Positions 1-6,140 of a DNA stretch of 6,140 nt are shown piece by piece. This DNA is from Candidatus Zixiibacteriota bacterium. Lineage in GTDB: Bacteria > Zixibacteria > MSB-5A5 > GN15 > PGXB01. The DNA is taken from contig JAAERC010000425.1 of assembly GCA_024230695.1 (NCBI GenBank), forward strand, positions 1 to 6,140, given 5' to 3'. Numbering within the stretch: position 1 is the stretch's first letter; each line of letters starts with the position of its first letter. The notes under the pieces are model-generated. The model saw nothing but the letters and a program-made list of their open reading frames with translations, did not search any database and had not been told where the DNA came from. A program made the translations under genes and the position numbers.

Positions 1-756
1 ATAAAAATCTTTGACCGCCCCTGGGATAAAAAACTTTTTATTGATGGACATATTTTCCGCGATGAAACAACTTTTGCACTCAATCAATGCAAAGGTGACT
101 GGTGTTTCTATTTACAGGCCGACGAAGTTGTGCATGAAAATGATTTGGATTTTATTGTTGAGCTATGTAATCGCTACTTAGATGATTCTGAGATCGAAGG
201 ATTATTGTTTAACTATAGACATTTCTGGGGTGATTACGATCATTACTTATATCATCATGGCTGGTATCAAAAAGAAATCAGGCTTGTTCGAAACAATATT
301 GGGGTTGAATCATTCAGCGACGCTCAATCATTCAAAGTCAAGGGCACTAGAAAGCTCAATGTCGTCCAAACTCCCGCGTATATTTATCATTATGGCTGGG
401 TCAGACCTCCCCAATTGATGGTCGAGAAAAAAGAAGAGCAGGATTCGATGCATCACGGTGCCAAAGATGATAATGATCCAAAAAAAATAAAAACAAAGAA
501 TATTTATGATTATGGACCGCTTGGAAGACTACCTGTTTTTGATGGAACTCACCCGAAAGTAATGAATCAACTACTTAAAGAAATTAGCTGGAAACAACAT
601 CTTGATTATGGCACCAAATTAAATCTATCAAGACCTCTTAACAAACACGAAAAACTAAAGTACCGATTTTTTACATATATCGAGCAAAAATTAAACCGAG
701 GTCATCATCTTTTCGGCTATTCCAACTGGAATATACTTAACCGAAAAGAATCTTAA
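1..756 (+). CDS. Family 2 glycosyltransferase, C-terminal part (5' end outside window)
   Basis: The reading frame is open from base 1 to the TAA at 754-756, giving 251 residues with no start in view. The GTG at 130 lies inside the catalytic motif and is not a real start. Residues 32-46 read GDWCFYLQADEVVHE, the family 2 (GT-A fold) pattern in which the acidic ADE triad (D41, E42) binds the metal and nucleotide-sugar diphosphate. The usual form is LDADE, and here Q39 replaces the first acidic residue. Further on are an RLVRN segment near residues 96-100 and a YHYGWVRPP segment near residues 129-137, both of which I associate with a subgroup of soluble family 2 enzymes. No membrane helix is visible in this part. 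The likely role is cytoplasmic sugar transfer to a surface glycan or lipid; donor and acceptor cannot be told. The gene ends 6 bases before the envelope phosphotransferase, so the two are probably co-transcribed. Confidence 0.8.
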   Translation: MKIFDRPWDKKLFIDGHIFRDETTFALNQCKGDWCFYLQADEVVHENDLDFIVELCNRYLDDSEIEGLLFNYRHFWGDYDHYLYHHGWYQKEIRLVRNNIGVESFSDAQSFKVKGTRKLNVVQTPAYIYHYGWVRPPQLMVEKKEEQDSMHHGAKDDNDPKKIKTKNIYDYGPLGRLPVFDGTHPKVMNQLLKEISWKQHLDYGTKLNLSRPLNKHEKLKYRFFTYIEQKLNRGHHLFGYSNWNILNRKES

Positions 757-762
757 TCATAA

Positions 763-2757
763 ATGAAACTTCCTTTTAAAATATCAGTCCTCCCCCCAAA
801 ATCAACCCTATGGATGGCAATATTTTTATTAGGAATTGGGCTATTTGTTTTATTAAGAATAATCTTTCTACAAAGCTATATTGAACTAACAAAAGATTCA
901 TCGCTATGGCTCATAGTACAATCATTTTTTATCGGCTTCCGGTTTGACGCGATCATTATGTCGGTGATTATATTACCGCTTCTATTAATATCGCACTTAC
1001 CGTTTCTTGACCTGAAGAACAAATTAATTCAGAATATATTTATATCCATCCTAACACCTCTGTTTTCTATCATAACCTTTATGGGGCTGGCAGATATTGA
1101 TTTTTTTGATAATTTCGGGAGTCATCTAAATTTCTGGGCAGTTGAATATCTAAGTGACCCCAATATGTTTTTCTATACAGTAGTTAATACCGACGGGTTC
1201 TGGCCGGTGTTCCTCTTTTGGATATTTATTTCCGTTTTACTACTTTTTGTCATTCGAAAGATATTCCGTATGGTTGCCCAATTTGGTGATTCGGCGAGTA
1301 GAACATTAAAAATCAGTTTGTTTATTTTAAGTATTATACTATTTGGTTTTCTTATCCGGGGTAGAATTGGTATCAAACCGCTTGATTGGGGTGAAGCATT
1401 TTTTAGTAATAATCAGTTTGTTAATCAGCTATGTCTTAATCCGGTGTACACATTGTCACACTCGCTTTATGAGGAATTAAAAGAAGATCGTGATATAACG
1501 GGCAAAACTAATCGATTTCAATTTTATGATAATGGCACAGCTATGCAAACTGTTAAAAAACAGCTTGGGATAGCCGAATCAATTAAAATAAATAGTAATC
1601 CTCTGGAACGACAAACCGAATCAACAGGCAAATATGAATTCTTACCAAATATTGTAATTGTGATTATGGAAAGCTGGACGGCGAGTAGAATTGGCGCTTT
1701 GGGCGGCGAAACAGGTATCTCCCCCGCTTTTGATAGTATGAGCAAACATGGATTATTATTTAATAATTTTTATGCCAACGGGGTCAGAACAAATCGGGGT
1801 GTCCCTGCTATTTTATGTTCATTCCCATCGCTTCCCGGTCGATCGATCATGAGACGATACTCCGCCGATTTTCCATTCAAATCTATAGCCAATATTCTAT
1901 CAGACTTTGACTATAATTCGATCTATGCATATGGCGGCGATATTGAATTTGACAATATCAGGGGATTTCTTATCGCTAACGGATTTAATACATTTTATGA
2001 TGAGAACAATTTTGAAAGCTCTGACTATTTTAGTAAATGGGGTGTACCGGATCATATCTTTTTTGAGAAGATGTCCAATGAAATTAAAACATTCAAACGA
2101 CCATTTTTGCTTTCTATGCTGACTCTTAGTTATCACGATCCGTTTTTGGTCCCGATCGAAAGCCTTAAAATCTATGATGATTCTAATATTGAAAATAAAA
2201 GACGAAACTGTTTTTATTATACTGATTGGGCAATTGGGCAATTTATTGAGAATGTTAAAAAACAACCTGTTTTTGACAGTACTATTTTTATATTCACATC
2301 TGACCATTGCGACAAACAATCACCAAAATACCCTCTTTCACCTGAGACATTTAGAATACCGCTTTTGATATATACACCCGGGTTATTTGGGGACTCATCA
2401 CGGTTGATAACTACGACAGGAAGTCAGGTTGATATTCTTCCAACTCTTCTTGGCCTGCTTGATATCAAAACAACTCATAATAGTTGGGGACGGGACTTAT
2501 TATCACTCAAGCCAGATGATTCGGGGTTTGCAGTAATTACTGAAGGTGAGAAATTAGGATTAATCGAAGGATCATCATTCCTTTTTCACCAGTTAAATGT
2601 TTACAAAAAACTTTATGACTTAAATGATACTTTATATCTCGAGAATGATTTATCTGAGACGTTCCCTGAAAAAGCGATAACTATGGAGAAAAAACTTAAT
2701 TCATATATTCAGTTGGCCAATTATCTCTCCCGTGGCCGGAAAGAAATAAACAAATAA
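763..2757 (+). CDS. LtaS/OpgB-like membrane phosphotransferase (sulfatase fold, COG1368 type)
   Basis: The 664-residue product has hydrophobic segments at about 16-36, 61-81, 88-110, 145-165 and 181-199, the five-helix anchor typical of lipoteichoic acid synthases. A linker and an extracytoplasmic sulfatase-fold domain follow from about residue 295. The expected metal and catalytic residues are all present: E303 in IMESW, nucleophile T343 in GVRTNRG, H458 in SYHDPF, and D514-H515 in FTSDH. SQVDILPTLLGLL at 554-566 is the usual C-terminal sulfatase signature. Family members move a phosphoglycerol or similar headgroup from a phospholipid to a polymer or glycan outside the membrane. The substrate here is unknown, and the RTxRG form of the nucleophile motif differs from Firmicutes LtaS. 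The ATG at 763 follows the upstream stop by 6 bases with only a weak purine stretch (AAAAGAA), so translation may be coupled. The sulfatase fold leaves a true sulfatase possible, but the Thr nucleophile and membrane anchor argue against it. Confidence 0.88.
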   Translation: MKLPFKISVLPPKSTLWMAIFLLGIGLFVLLRIIFLQSYIELTKDSSLWLIVQSFFIGFRFDAIIMSVIILPLLLISHLPFLDLKNKLIQNIFISILTPLFSIITFMGLADIDFFDNFGSHLNFWAVEYLSDPNMFFYTVVNTDGFWPVFLFWIFISVLLLFVIRKIFRMVAQFGDSASRTLKISLFILSIILFGFLIRGRIGIKPLDWGEAFFSNNQFVNQLCLNPVYTLSHSLYEELKEDRDITGKTNRFQFYDNGTAMQTVKKQLGIAESIKINSNPLERQTESTGKYEFLPNIVIVIMESWTASRIGALGGETGISPAFDSMSKHGLLFNNFYANGVRTNRGVPAILCSFPSLPGRSIMRRYSADFPFKSIANILSDFDYNSIYAYGGDIEFDNIRGFLIANGFNTFYDENNFESSDYFSKWGVPDHIFFEKMSNEIKTFKRPFLLSMLTLSYHDPFLVPIESLKIYDDSNIENKRRNCFYYTDWAIGQFIENVKKQPVFDSTIFIFTSDHCDKQSPKYPLSPETFRIPLLIYTPGLFGDSSRLITTTGSQVDILPTLLGLLDIKTTHNSWGRDLLSLKPDDSGFAVITEGEKLGLIEGSSFLFHQLNVYKKLYDLNDTLYLENDLSETFPEKAITMEKKLNSYIQLANYLSRGRKEINK

Positions 2758-2763
2758 GCTTCC

Positions 2764-2778
2764 CTGATAATACATCAG
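2764..2778. terminator. Weak hairpin in the convergent gap
   Basis: CTGAT and ATCAG form a 5-bp stem around the loop AATAC, placed between two converging stop codons (2757 on plus, 2797 on minus). A T-rich stretch (TAATTTTATC) follows on the plus strand, but there is no clean U-run. The location suits a shared terminator; the short, AT-rich stem makes it weak, and it could be chance. No other feature is visible in the 39-base gap. Confidence 0.25.
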
Positions 2779-2796
2779 AATAATTTTATCTTACAG

Positions 2797-3819
2797 TTAT
2801 TTTCTTTTACCCGGGGTGACACCTTTATCAGTGATATAGGCAGTTACTAATTCCGTCGGTGTAATATCAAAAGCCGGTGAGTACACCTTAACACCCTTTG
2901 GTGCAATTTGTACTCCCCCCAAGTTTGTTATTTCATCGGGCGAGCGTTCCTCAATCGGGATATCCTCTCCCCGCTCAATATCTTTACAAAAAGTTGAATA
3001 TGGCAGAGCGACATAAAACGGGATATTATGCTCTTTCGCCATAACAGCCACAGTATAGGTACCTATCTTATTGGCAACATCACCATTTTTGGCAACGCGG
3101 TCGGTCCCAACAATAACAGTATCGATTTTTCCCTCACGCATCACAACTCCGGCCATATTATCACAGATAAGAGTAACATCAATATTCTCCTGCATAAGTT
3201 CCCAAGAAGTCAACCGGGCACCCTGAAGTAACGGTCGAGTTTCATCGGCAAAAACTTTGATGTTCTTCCCGATTTTTTTTGCCGCATAAATAGGTGACAA
3301 AGCTGTCCCCGATCCACCGGTAGCTAACGCTCCGGCATTGCAGTGAGTCAAAATGGTGTCACCGTCCTTGAGAAGTTTTTCGCCGTTGATGCCGATTTTA
3401 TCGCACAGCTCTTTGTCTTCATTCAAAATCGCCAATGCTTCATCCCAAAGTATTTTTTGGAACTGTTCTTTGCTCTCACAGTTATTATCAATCGCCGCTT
3501 TTAGTGCACGATCTACTCCCCAGCCAAGATTAACAGCAGTCGGGCGAGCGTTTTTTATTTCATTGGCGATATCGGGAATCAATTTCAGAAATCGTTCAAA
3601 ATCAACATCAACCTCGGCATCAGATGCAACCGCCAAAGCATACGCTCCGGCAATACCAATAGCTGGGGCTCCACGGATTTCAAGTTTTTTTATCGAAGTT
3701 ATAATATCACGAAAATCATCGTAGTTATTATATACTAATTCAGTCGGCAATTTTGTCTGATCAAGGATCCTTACTTTTTTTCCATTTTTTTCGATCGCTT
3801 CTATCACTGTGAAATTCAT
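2797..3819 (-). CDS. mtnA: S-methyl-5-thioribose-1-phosphate isomerase
   Basis: This enzyme converts 5-methylthioribose-1-phosphate to 5-methylthioribulose-1-phosphate in the cytosol, a step of methionine salvage and of related 5'-methylthioadenosine shunts. The 340 residues match the family length. Diagnostic segments run in order: EIRGAPAIGIAGAYALA (47-63), LTHCNAGALATGGSGTAL (157-174) with catalytic C160, DETRPLLQGARLTSWEL (192-208), DNMAG (220-224), VGTDRVAKNGDVANKIGTY (237-255) with catalytic D240, and SPAFDITP (314-321). C160 and D240 fall at the numbers I recall for Bacillus subtilis MtnA. The same fold includes eIF2B-alpha-like and ribose-1,5-bisphosphate isomerase proteins, but the Cys/Asp pair and overall motif set point to MtnA. 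It is the last gene of a three-gene minus-strand operon, starting 3 bases after the yjbQ stop and served by a good AGGAGA site. No other methionine-salvage gene is in the window. Confidence 0.95.
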   Translation of the reverse strand: MNFTVIEAIEKNGKKVRILDQTKLPTELVYNNYDDFRDIITSIKKLEIRGAPAIGIAGAYALAVASDAEVDVDFERFLKLIPDIANEIKNARPTAVNLGWGVDRALKAAIDNNCESKEQFQKILWDEALAILNEDKELCDKIGINGEKLLKDGDTILTHCNAGALATGGSGTALSPIYAAKKIGKNIKVFADETRPLLQGARLTSWELMQENIDVTLICDNMAGVVMREGKIDTVIVGTDRVAKNGDVANKIGTYTVAVMAKEHNIPFYVALPYSTFCKDIERGEDIPIEERSPDEITNLGGVQIAPKGVKVYSPAFDITPTELVTAYITDKGVTPGKRK

Positions 3820-3822
3820 TTA

Positions 3823-4239
3823 TTATTCTCCTATTATTTGCACTATAACTTTTCGATTTCGGGCACGATTATCAAAATCCAGAAAGACGATCTGTTGCCA
3901 TGTTCCAAGCGTCATTCTGCCTGCAACAAATGGGACTGTGATATCCGGTCCAACCAGTGCCGCTCGAAGATGAGCGTAACCATTTCCATCATGCCAGGTC
4001 TGGTCATGCTTGTAAGATATTCCAGATGGGATTAATTTTTCAAAAAACTCCGGCAGGTCCTGCAATAACCCCGGCTCGTATTCAATTGTTGTAATCGCCG
4101 ATGTTGCCGATGGAGTGAAAATTGTTGTGGTTCCGGAATTTATCCCGGAAGAATTAATTCTTTCATTGATCTGACCAGTCAGATCAATAATATCACCATC
4201 ACCTGATGAATCGAATTTGATTTCTTCTGTTTTAATCAT
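3823..4239 (-). CDS. yjbQ: YjbQ/UPF0047 family protein
   Basis: The 138-residue product is a complete single-domain member of the YjbQ/UPF0047 family (COG0432), within the usual length. The family's conserved blocks are present in order: SGINSGTTTIFTPSATSAIT (31-50), TIEYEPGLLQDL (51-62), WHDGNGYAHLRAALVGP (82-98), VPFVAGRMTLGTWQQIVFLD (102-121) and a final NRARNRKVIVQIIGE (124-138). The histidines at 78, 83 and 90 are candidates for the family's metal or ligand site. Some members are annotated as secondary thiamine-phosphate synthase, because they can replace ThiE weakly in genetic tests; the physiological role is unsettled and I would not assign that activity here. The gene is second in the operon, 5 bases after the ligase stop and 3 bases before mtnA. 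No clear Shine-Dalgarno sequence precedes its ATG (upstream bases ATAAATAACAATC), so it may depend on ribosomes leaving the ligase gene. Confidence 0.92.
   Translation of the reverse strand: MIKTEEIKFDSSGDGDIIDLTGQINERINSSGINSGTTTIFTPSATSAITTIEYEPGLLQDLPEFFEKLIPSGISYKHDQTWHDGNGYAHLRAALVGPDITVPFVAGRMTLGTWQQIVFLDFDNRARNRKVIVQIIGE
3827..3832 (-). promoter_or_regulatory. Ribosome binding site of mtnA, overlapping the end of yjbQ
   Basis: On the minus strand AGGAGA lies 7 bases before the mtnA ATG (3819-3817), close to ideal spacing. It sits within the last codons of yjbQ, so ribosomes finishing yjbQ cover it. This supports the chosen mtnA start and suggests coupled translation. It is the clearest Shine-Dalgarno sequence in the window. 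Confidence 0.75.
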
Positions 4240-4244
4240 GATTG

Positions 4245-5915
4245 TTATTTATATAACACTCTTTTTATTTTTTTAGTTGAGGTTTTCTCAAATTCCTGCC
4301 ATTGTATTTCAAAATTAGATATCCTTTTATAATTAGATAATAAACAATTGGCCTTATTAATTTCAACCTTTATAATTGATTCTATTTTATCCAAATCTGT
4401 CTCACTGGGTATAGCTAAACTCTCATCACTCAACTGCTCAATATCGGGGACAATTATGGCAAATATAGATTCATGATTATCTTTCGGTTTCTTACGACCC
4501 AGCACCAAAGATTCAAGAATGTAAGGTGATTGATTAATTATCTCCTCAAGCTCCTCAGGATATATATTTTTTCCACCGGCTGAAACAATCAGATTTTTGG
4601 CGCGGCCCTTAATATATAAGCAATCTTTCTTTATAACACCGAGATCACCAGTATACAACCAACCATCTTTTAATAGATCATTGGTTGCTTCAGGATTATC
4701 ATAATAACCGGGAGTGTTATTCTCGCCGCGCACCAGAATTTCGCCAATCCCTTCCGATGATGGGTTTTTTATCTTTATCTCAACATTTGGCAATGGCGGA
4801 CCAACTGATCCAAACCTGATTTTATTTTTACGATTAACCGCAACTACCGGAGCACATTCGGTCAGGCCATACCCTTCCAGAAATTCAAAACCAATCAAAT
4901 TAAACCACTCAGCCACAAAATCCGGCAGAGGTGCACCGCCCGAGACAAAAATCCGAACTGTATTGAGTCCGGCCTTTTCCCTTAATTTATTGAATAATAT
5001 ATTTCCGACTTTTATTCCAAACAACCAGCTAAATTTGCATAACAAATAACTTGAGGAGATAATCAATCGCTTCAACAGTGGCAGTTCCGAAATCTTCTTT
5101 TTCATTGAATTATACATTTTGTCATACAGAAGCGGCACACCAACGATGAATGTAACAGCATATTTTTTCACATCATCTATGATATCTTTTGATTTAAGTG
5201 ATTTGGCATAGATAACTGTTAGTCCTTGAGTCATCGGTGTCAGAAATCCGCAAGTAGCCTCAAATGTATGAAACAACGGCAATAATGAAAGAAAAGTATC
5301 AGTGGGATAGAATTTTATAACCTCTGCAATACCATCCAGATTGGTTATTAAATTGCGATGAGTTAACACAACTGCCTTAGGGTCGCCGGTTGTTCCCGAT
5401 GTATAGATCAGAACCGCCGGGTCATCCGGTTTGACATTCTGATTTAGATACGATTCTGTGGCATTGTCGGATAATTCCTTAACATTATCAAGTTGTATCA
5501 ATTCGATATTATTCTCAGATTTTTTTATTGTTTCCCCAAAAAGAGAAATTTGCTTTTTGGATATATATAAATATTTGATCTTCGATAAATTCAACAGATT
5601 TGTCAGTTCGGCAGGTTTCAGGGCCGGGTCAAATGGAACAACAATACTTCCAGCACATAGTATCGATAAATAGGCAACTCCCCACTCTGGACAATTTTCA
5701 GCCAATAAACCAATTTTCTCTTCATTTTTTACACCCATATTTTTTAATAGAGAGGCTAAACGAGGTGTTATAGAACTGAGGTTTTTGAAGGTAAAATAAT
5801 TATTTTGGTCTTCACTACTTTTTAACGCGATCTTATTGGGATTTTTATTGCATGTAATAAGGATCTTTTCATGTAGAAGATGTTGATTAAAATTATCTGT
5901 ATTTTTCAAAGACAT
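4245..5915 (-). CDS. AMP-forming long-chain fatty acid--CoA ligase (ANL superfamily)
   Basis: This adenylating enzyme probably activates a fatty acid with ATP and joins it to CoA, for beta-oxidation or lipid synthesis. The 556 residues carry the full set of motifs: P-loop LIYTSGTTGDPK (169-180), LPLFHTFE (212-219), SGGAPL (325-330), YGLTE (349-353), YTGDLG (421-426), the hinge/A8 region GRAKNLIVSAGGKNIYPEEL (437-456), and a C-terminal TKKIKR (547-552) whose K549 aligns with the catalytic adenylation lysine. The segment around 280-310 and the SGGAPL motif resemble the COG1022 long-chain group more than acetyl-CoA synthetases. The fatty-acid chain length is not evident, and an acyl-ACP synthetase remains possible. 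No signal peptide or obvious membrane helix is seen. The ATG at 5915 is the first in frame, with an in-frame TAG four codons upstream. It lies in an inverted repeat and lacks a good Shine-Dalgarno sequence. The gene is first in the operon. Confidence 0.9.
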   Translation of the reverse strand: MSLKNTDNFNQHLLHEKILITCNKNPNKIALKSSEDQNNYFTFKNLSSITPRLASLLKNMGVKNEEKIGLLAENCPEWGVAYLSILCAGSIVVPFDPALKPAELTNLLNLSKIKYLYISKKQISLFGETIKKSENNIELIQLDNVKELSDNATESYLNQNVKPDDPAVLIYTSGTTGDPKAVVLTHRNLITNLDGIAEVIKFYPTDTFLSLLPLFHTFEATCGFLTPMTQGLTVIYAKSLKSKDIIDDVKKYAVTFIVGVPLLYDKMYNSMKKKISELPLLKRLIISSSYLLCKFSWLFGIKVGNILFNKLREKAGLNTVRIFVSGGAPLPDFVAEWFNLIGFEFLEGYGLTECAPVVAVNRKNKIRFGSVGPPLPNVEIKIKNPSSEGIGEILVRGENNTPGYYDNPEATNDLLKDGWLYTGDLGVIKKDCLYIKGRAKNLIVSAGGKNIYPEELEEIINQSPYILESLVLGRKKPKDNHESIFAIIVPDIEQLSDESLAIPSETDLDKIESIIKVEINKANCLLSNYKRISNFEIQWQEFEKTSTKKIKRVLYK

Positions 5916-5930
5916 AGAATTAATCTATGT
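5912..5930. repeat. 7-bp perfect inverted repeat containing the ligase start codon
   Basis: ACATAGA (5912-5918) and TCTATGT (5924-5930) are exact inverted copies separated by ATTAA. The ligase ATG (5915-5913, minus strand) is inside one arm, so in the transcript the start codon could pair in a short AT-rich hairpin. As DNA it could equally be a dyad operator. No regulator gene is in the window. The symmetry is directly visible; function is inference. Confidence 0.45.
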
Positions 5931-5981
5931 TATCACCGCCAATAATCCAGTTTTTTCTTTAAATTTTCATTAAATAATTAA

Positions 5982-6011
5982 AGGGCCATCTGTGTGGCTG
6001 CAGATGACCCT
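5982..6011 (-). terminator. Probable terminator hairpin downstream of the right-edge gene
   Basis: AGGGCCATCTG (5982-5992) pairs with CAGATGACCCT (6001-6011) over 11 positions with one C/A mismatch, around an 8-base loop. Read on the minus strand, the hairpin begins 30 bases after the stop of the right-edge gene and is followed by CCCTTTAATTATTT, a T-rich but interrupted tail. This fits an intrinsic or assisted terminator separating that gene from the ligase operon. A role in the 5' leader of the ligase operon cannot be excluded if transcription reads through. Confidence 0.6.
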
Positions 6012-6041
6012 CTCGAAACAAAACAGAAGCAAGATATTTTT

Positions 6042-6140
6042 TTAATCAGCGGTGACTGTTATCTCTGTACTAAAGACAGTTCCACCTCTGGCATCATTAT
6101 CAGTTATAGTTATAATCACCGTGGCATCGGCGGCTGGAGA
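6042..6140 (-). CDS. C-terminal end of a probable secreted PKD/Ig-like domain protein (5' part outside window)
   Basis: The last 32 codons of a minus-strand gene end in TAA at 6044-6042. The frame is open to the window edge. The residues include DATVIITITDNDARGG followed by TVFSTEITVTAD: alternating hydrophobic and Thr/Val residues with a DND turn, as in the last two strands of PKD or other Ig-like beta-sandwich domains in large surface or secreted proteins. A hairpin terminator lies just downstream, which supports a real gene end. The fragment is too short to name the protein, and no sorting signal (LPXTG, or a glycine-rich or basic tail) follows the domain. The coding call is fairly safe; the domain type is tentative. 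Confidence 0.6.
   Translation of the reverse strand, partial: SPAADATVIITITDNDARGGTVFSTEITVTAD

Noticed and set aside
130..132. GTG as the start codon of a 208-residue protein
   Set aside because: The frame is open to base 1, and the residues before this codon form the catalytic family 2 motif (GDWCFYLQADE), so the true start is upstream of the window.
1900..2319. 139-codon open frame on the minus strand
   Set aside because: It lies opposite the catalytic domain of the phosphotransferase, whose motifs are fully conserved, and its translation shows no recognisable domain.
3353..3724. 123-codon open frame on the plus strand
   Set aside because: It is antisense to mtnA, which is complete and strongly conserved; the Ser-rich product is typical of antisense translation.
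4714..5049. 111-codon open frame on the plus strand
   Set aside because: It is antisense to the core of the acyl-CoA ligase, with no recognisable domain and no suitable upstream signals.
5916..5981. Promoter for the ligase operon
   Set aside because: The region is AT-rich and must be near a promoter, but I found no -35/-10 pair with good spacing that stands out from the AT background, so no site is called.
1..6140. tRNA or other RNA genes, CRISPR arrays, insertion sequences, tandem repeats
   Set aside because: No cloverleaf-like element, regularly spaced repeat, transposase or long terminal inverted repeat was seen; nearly all of the window is covered by recognisable coding sequence.

Overview
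This is an AT-rich bacterial window (by eye 35-40% GC) with two converging gene blocks and no sign of phage, insertion sequences, CRISPR arrays or RNA genes. No marker gene fixes the taxon. The metal-dependent lipid-headgroup transferase and the partial family 2 glycosyltransferase look, from memory of the families, like versions found in Bacteroidetes and related (FCB-type) lineages. A secreted beta-sandwich protein tail at the right edge fits such a genome. This placement is an inference of low to moderate confidence.

Layout. Positions 1-2757 (+) hold a cell-envelope pair: the C-terminal 251 residues of a family 2 glycosyltransferase cut by the left edge, then, after 6 bases, a complete 664-residue LtaS/OpgB-like membrane phosphotransferase (five predicted membrane helices plus an extracytoplasmic sulfatase-fold domain). 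A 39-base convergent gap with one weak hairpin follows. Positions 5915-2797 (-) hold a tight three-gene operon, read right to left: an AMP-forming long-chain acyl-CoA ligase (556 aa), a YjbQ/UPF0047 protein (138 aa) and S-methyl-5-thioribose-1-phosphate isomerase MtnA (340 aa). The gaps are 5 and 3 bases, and the mtnA ribosome binding site lies inside the end of yjbQ. Upstream of the operon is a 126-base intergenic region with an 11-bp-stem hairpin, probably the terminator of the next minus-strand gene. Only the last 32 residues of that gene are in the window; they look like the end of a PKD/Ig-like domain.

How the genes fit together. The plus-strand pair plausibly builds or decorates a surface glycan or glycolipid: a sugar is added on the cytoplasmic side, and a lipid-derived phospho-headgroup is transferred outside the membrane. 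The minus-strand operon joins fatty-acid activation, a small conserved protein of uncertain physiological role, and a methionine-salvage isomerase with no other salvage gene in view. Its members share no obvious pathway. The most notable non-coding signal is a perfect 7-bp inverted repeat that includes the start codon of the first operon gene, with no good Shine-Dalgarno sequence nearby. The window otherwise looks like ordinary chromosomal housekeeping and envelope genes, and I found no convincing new system.
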